The translations under genes were made by a program, and so were the position numbers. This document shows, one piece after another, positions 5,918-6,870 of a stretch of DNA of 6,870 nucleotides (the stretch's first letter is position 1; each line of letters opens with the position of its first letter). The notes beneath the pieces are model-generated. The model was not told where the DNA came from, did no database searches, and worked only from the letters and a program-made list of their open reading frames with translations. The stretch lies in the NCBI GenBank assembly GCA_033856335.1, contig JAWVFG010000004.1, positions 1 to 6,870 on the forward strand, written 5' to 3'. This stretch comes from DASUPK01 sp033856335 (GTDB lineage Bacteria; Actinomycetota; Thermoleophilia; Solirubrobacterales; 70-9).

Positions 5918-5925
5918 ACGATACT
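5918..5925. promoter_or_regulatory. Possible shared -10 region of divergent leaderless promoters
   Basis: Only 23 bases separate the gcvT start (5909, minus) from the SnoaL-like start (5933, plus). On the plus strand GATACT (5920-5925) ends 7 bases before the ATG; on the minus strand TATCGT (5923-5918) ends 8 bases before the gcvT ATG. Both resemble -10 boxes at leaderless spacing, neither gene has a Shine-Dalgarno, and the two boxes overlap. No clear -35 was seen for either. Bidirectional promoters with overlapping -10 elements are known in bacteria; the assignment here is inferred. Confidence 0.35.
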
Positions 5926-5932
5926 GCCGGTC

Positions 5933-6331
5933 ATGAGCATCCCCGAGGAGGAGATGATCGGCCGAGTGCGCCACACCTGTGAGGCGTTCAACCGCGGCGA
6001 CTTCGACTCGGCAATGGAGGGCGCCCACCCGGAGATGGTCTTCACGCGGGTCGGTGTTCAGAGCGATCTCAAGGGCGCTGAGGCCGTGCGCGCCTGGATG
6101 GAGCCGGACGCATTCGAGTCCATGCGCTTGGAACCGGTCGAGTTCCGCGTCGCGGGCAACAAGGTCCTGGTCCGTCAGCTCACCACGATGCGCGGAGCGG
6201 GAAGCGGGATCGAGATGGAGAGCGACACCTGGGGGCTCTGGACCTTCGACGAGGACGGCAGGGTCACGAGCGTGGAGACCTTCCTCCAGCACGAGGAGGA
6301 CCAAGCCATCCGGGCCTTTGGGGCCGAGTGA
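5933..6331 (+). CDS. SnoaL-like / NTF2-fold small protein
   Basis: A 132-residue soluble protein, the only plus-strand gene in the window. The pattern is that of the SnoaL-like NTF2 superfamily: an N-terminal helix HTCEAFNRGDFDSAM (residues 13-27), then HPEMVFTR, a segment of the type GAEAVRAWMEP, alternating strands VEFRVAGNKVLVRQLTTMRG, and the closing WGLWTFDEDGRVTSVETFLQHEEDQAI. Family members are cone-shaped barrels used as small-molecule enzymes or binding proteins; the substrate cannot be read from sequence. ATG at 5933 is preferred to an upstream TTG at 5909, which would overlap the gcvT start codon. There is no Shine-Dalgarno; a leaderless mRNA is likely. It diverges from gcvT and converges on ftsZ. 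Confidence 0.85.
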   Translation: MSIPEEEMIGRVRHTCEAFNRGDFDSAMEGAHPEMVFTRVGVQSDLKGAEAVRAWMEPDAFESMRLEPVEFRVAGNKVLVRQLTTMRGAGSGIEMESDTWGLWTFDEDGRVTSVETFLQHEEDQAIRAFGAE

Positions 6332-6337
6332 GGCCCG
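6311..6337. terminator. Possible bidirectional hairpin between SnoaL-like gene and ftsZ
   Basis: CGGGCC (6311-6316) and GGCCCG (6332-6337) form a 6-base inverted repeat spanning the end of the SnoaL-like gene and the 6-base gap before the ftsZ stop. A smaller nested alternative is GGCC (6313-6316) with GGCC (6322-6325). There is no T-run on either side, so it is not a canonical intrinsic terminator, but it is the only candidate between the convergent genes. It may be a chance product of GC-rich sequence. Confidence 0.25.
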
Positions 6338-6870
6338 CTACTTGAGGAAGTCCGGGACGTCGATCTCGGACTCGGAGATGCGCAGATCGCTGAGCGTCTC
6401 GCGACCGCGAACGGCAGCGGGCCGACGCTCGGCCGCGCGGGCCGTGAATTCCGGGGCACGCGCGATCATCTCGAAGCCTTCGAAGCCCGTGGCGATCACC
6501 GTGACGCGCACCTCCTCGTGCATCGAGGAGTCGACGACCGCTCCGAAGACGATGTTGGCGTTGGCGTCTGCGGCCTGAATGCAGAGCCGCGCCGCCTCGT
6601 TGACCTCGAACAGGCCGAGGTCCTCGCCGCCGGTGACGTTGAGGAGCATGCCCTTGGCGCCATCGATCTGCTCCTCGATCAGCGGGGAGGTGATCGCGGC
6701 CTTGGCGGCCTCGACTGCCCGGTTCTCGCCGGTGCCGGTGCCGACGCCCATCAGGGCCGAGCCGGCCTGGTGCATGACCAGGCGGACGTCGGCGAAGTCG
6801 AGGTTGATCAGGCCGGGGATCGTGATCAGGTCGGTGATGCCCTGGACGCCCTGGCGCAGGATGTCGTCGG
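6338..6870 (-). CDS. ftsZ: Cell division GTPase FtsZ, C-terminal part (N-terminus cut by window edge)
   Basis: The last 176 or so residues of FtsZ, the tubulin-like GTPase that forms the division ring at midcell. The frame is open to the right edge and continues out of the window. Visible in order are LRQGVQGITDLI, the T7 synergy-loop region PGLINLDFADVRLVM with the aspartates that activate GTP hydrolysis in the next subunit, AGSALMGVGTGTGENRAVEAA split over two short blocks, then GGEDLGLFEVNEAA and the C-terminal domain strands. A short linker of about 40 residues follows. The extreme C-terminus SEIDVPDFLK is the conserved peptide that binds partners such as SepF and FtsA-like anchors. The stop TAG is 6 bases from the stop of the convergent SnoaL-like gene. 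Confidence 0.98.
   Translation of the reverse strand, partial: DDILRQGVQGITDLITIPGLINLDFADVRLVMHQAGSALMGVGTGTGENRAVEAAKAAITSPLIEEQIDGAKGMLLNVTGGEDLGLFEVNEAARLCIQAADANANIVFGAVVDSSMHEEVRVTVIATGFEGFEMIARAPEFTARAAERRPAAVRGRETLSDLRISESEIDVPDFLK

Noticed and set aside
5909..5932. Upstream TTG start for the SnoaL-like gene
   Set aside because: It would overlap the gcvT start codon and add eight residues with no family support; the ATG at 5933 is a better start.
5909..5935. Glycine riboswitch ahead of gcvT
   Set aside because: Only 23 bases separate gcvT from the divergent start; a glycine aptamer needs far more sequence, and none of its motifs is seen in this or the gcvPA leader.

Overview
The window is GC-rich, gene-dense bacterial chromosome with almost no intergenic space. 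It has many GTG starts, 4-base stop/start overlaps and starts lacking a Shine-Dalgarno sequence. The gene content (ftsZ, glycine cleavage genes, CrcB/DUF190) and this style fit a high-GC actinobacterium. The two-chain glycine decarboxylase (separate GcvPA and GcvPB) argues against Streptomyces or Mycobacterium, which use one long GcvP, and would suit a deep lineage such as Thermoleophilia. That placement is inference; no rRNA or other taxonomic marker is present.

Layout, right to left, because most genes are on the minus strand: the 3' part of ftsZ (6870-6338, cut by the window edge). Next is a small plus-strand SnoaL-like gene (5933-6331) that converges on ftsZ with a 6-base gap and diverges from gcvT with 23 bases between start codons. 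A long minus-strand run follows: gcvT (5909-4827), gcvH (4813-4418), a seven-helix membrane protein of unknown function (4393-3644), a 68-residue two-helix membrane protein (3647-3441), a fluoride riboswitch (3419-3366), crcB/fluC (3336-2965), a DUF190 gene (2968-2624), gcvPA (2571-1186) and gcvPB (1189-1, cut by the left edge).

The T, H and P proteins of the glycine cleavage system are therefore all here; the L protein (dihydrolipoyl dehydrogenase) is not. They decarboxylate glycine, carry the aminomethyl group on lipoylated GcvH, and pass the one-carbon unit to tetrahydrofolate. What is unusual is that the operon is split between gcvH and gcvPA by two ion-transport-like modules: an uncharacterised membrane-protein pair, and a fluoride channel with a DUF190 partner.

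The most notable signal is the 104-base gap upstream of crcB. It matches the fluoride (crcB) riboswitch aptamer in sequence and pseudoknot geometry. The 3' strand of its pseudoknot can also pair with the crcB Shine-Dalgarno sequence, which gives a direct model for translational control by fluoride. Because gcvPA and gcvPB lie downstream on the same strand, the glycine decarboxylase subunits may be on a fluoride-responsive transcript. A second possible RNA switch, three alternating complementary 6-mers plus a four-codon mini-ORF, sits in the 52-base gap ahead of gcvPA. No mobile elements, CRISPR arrays, tRNAs or rRNAs were seen.
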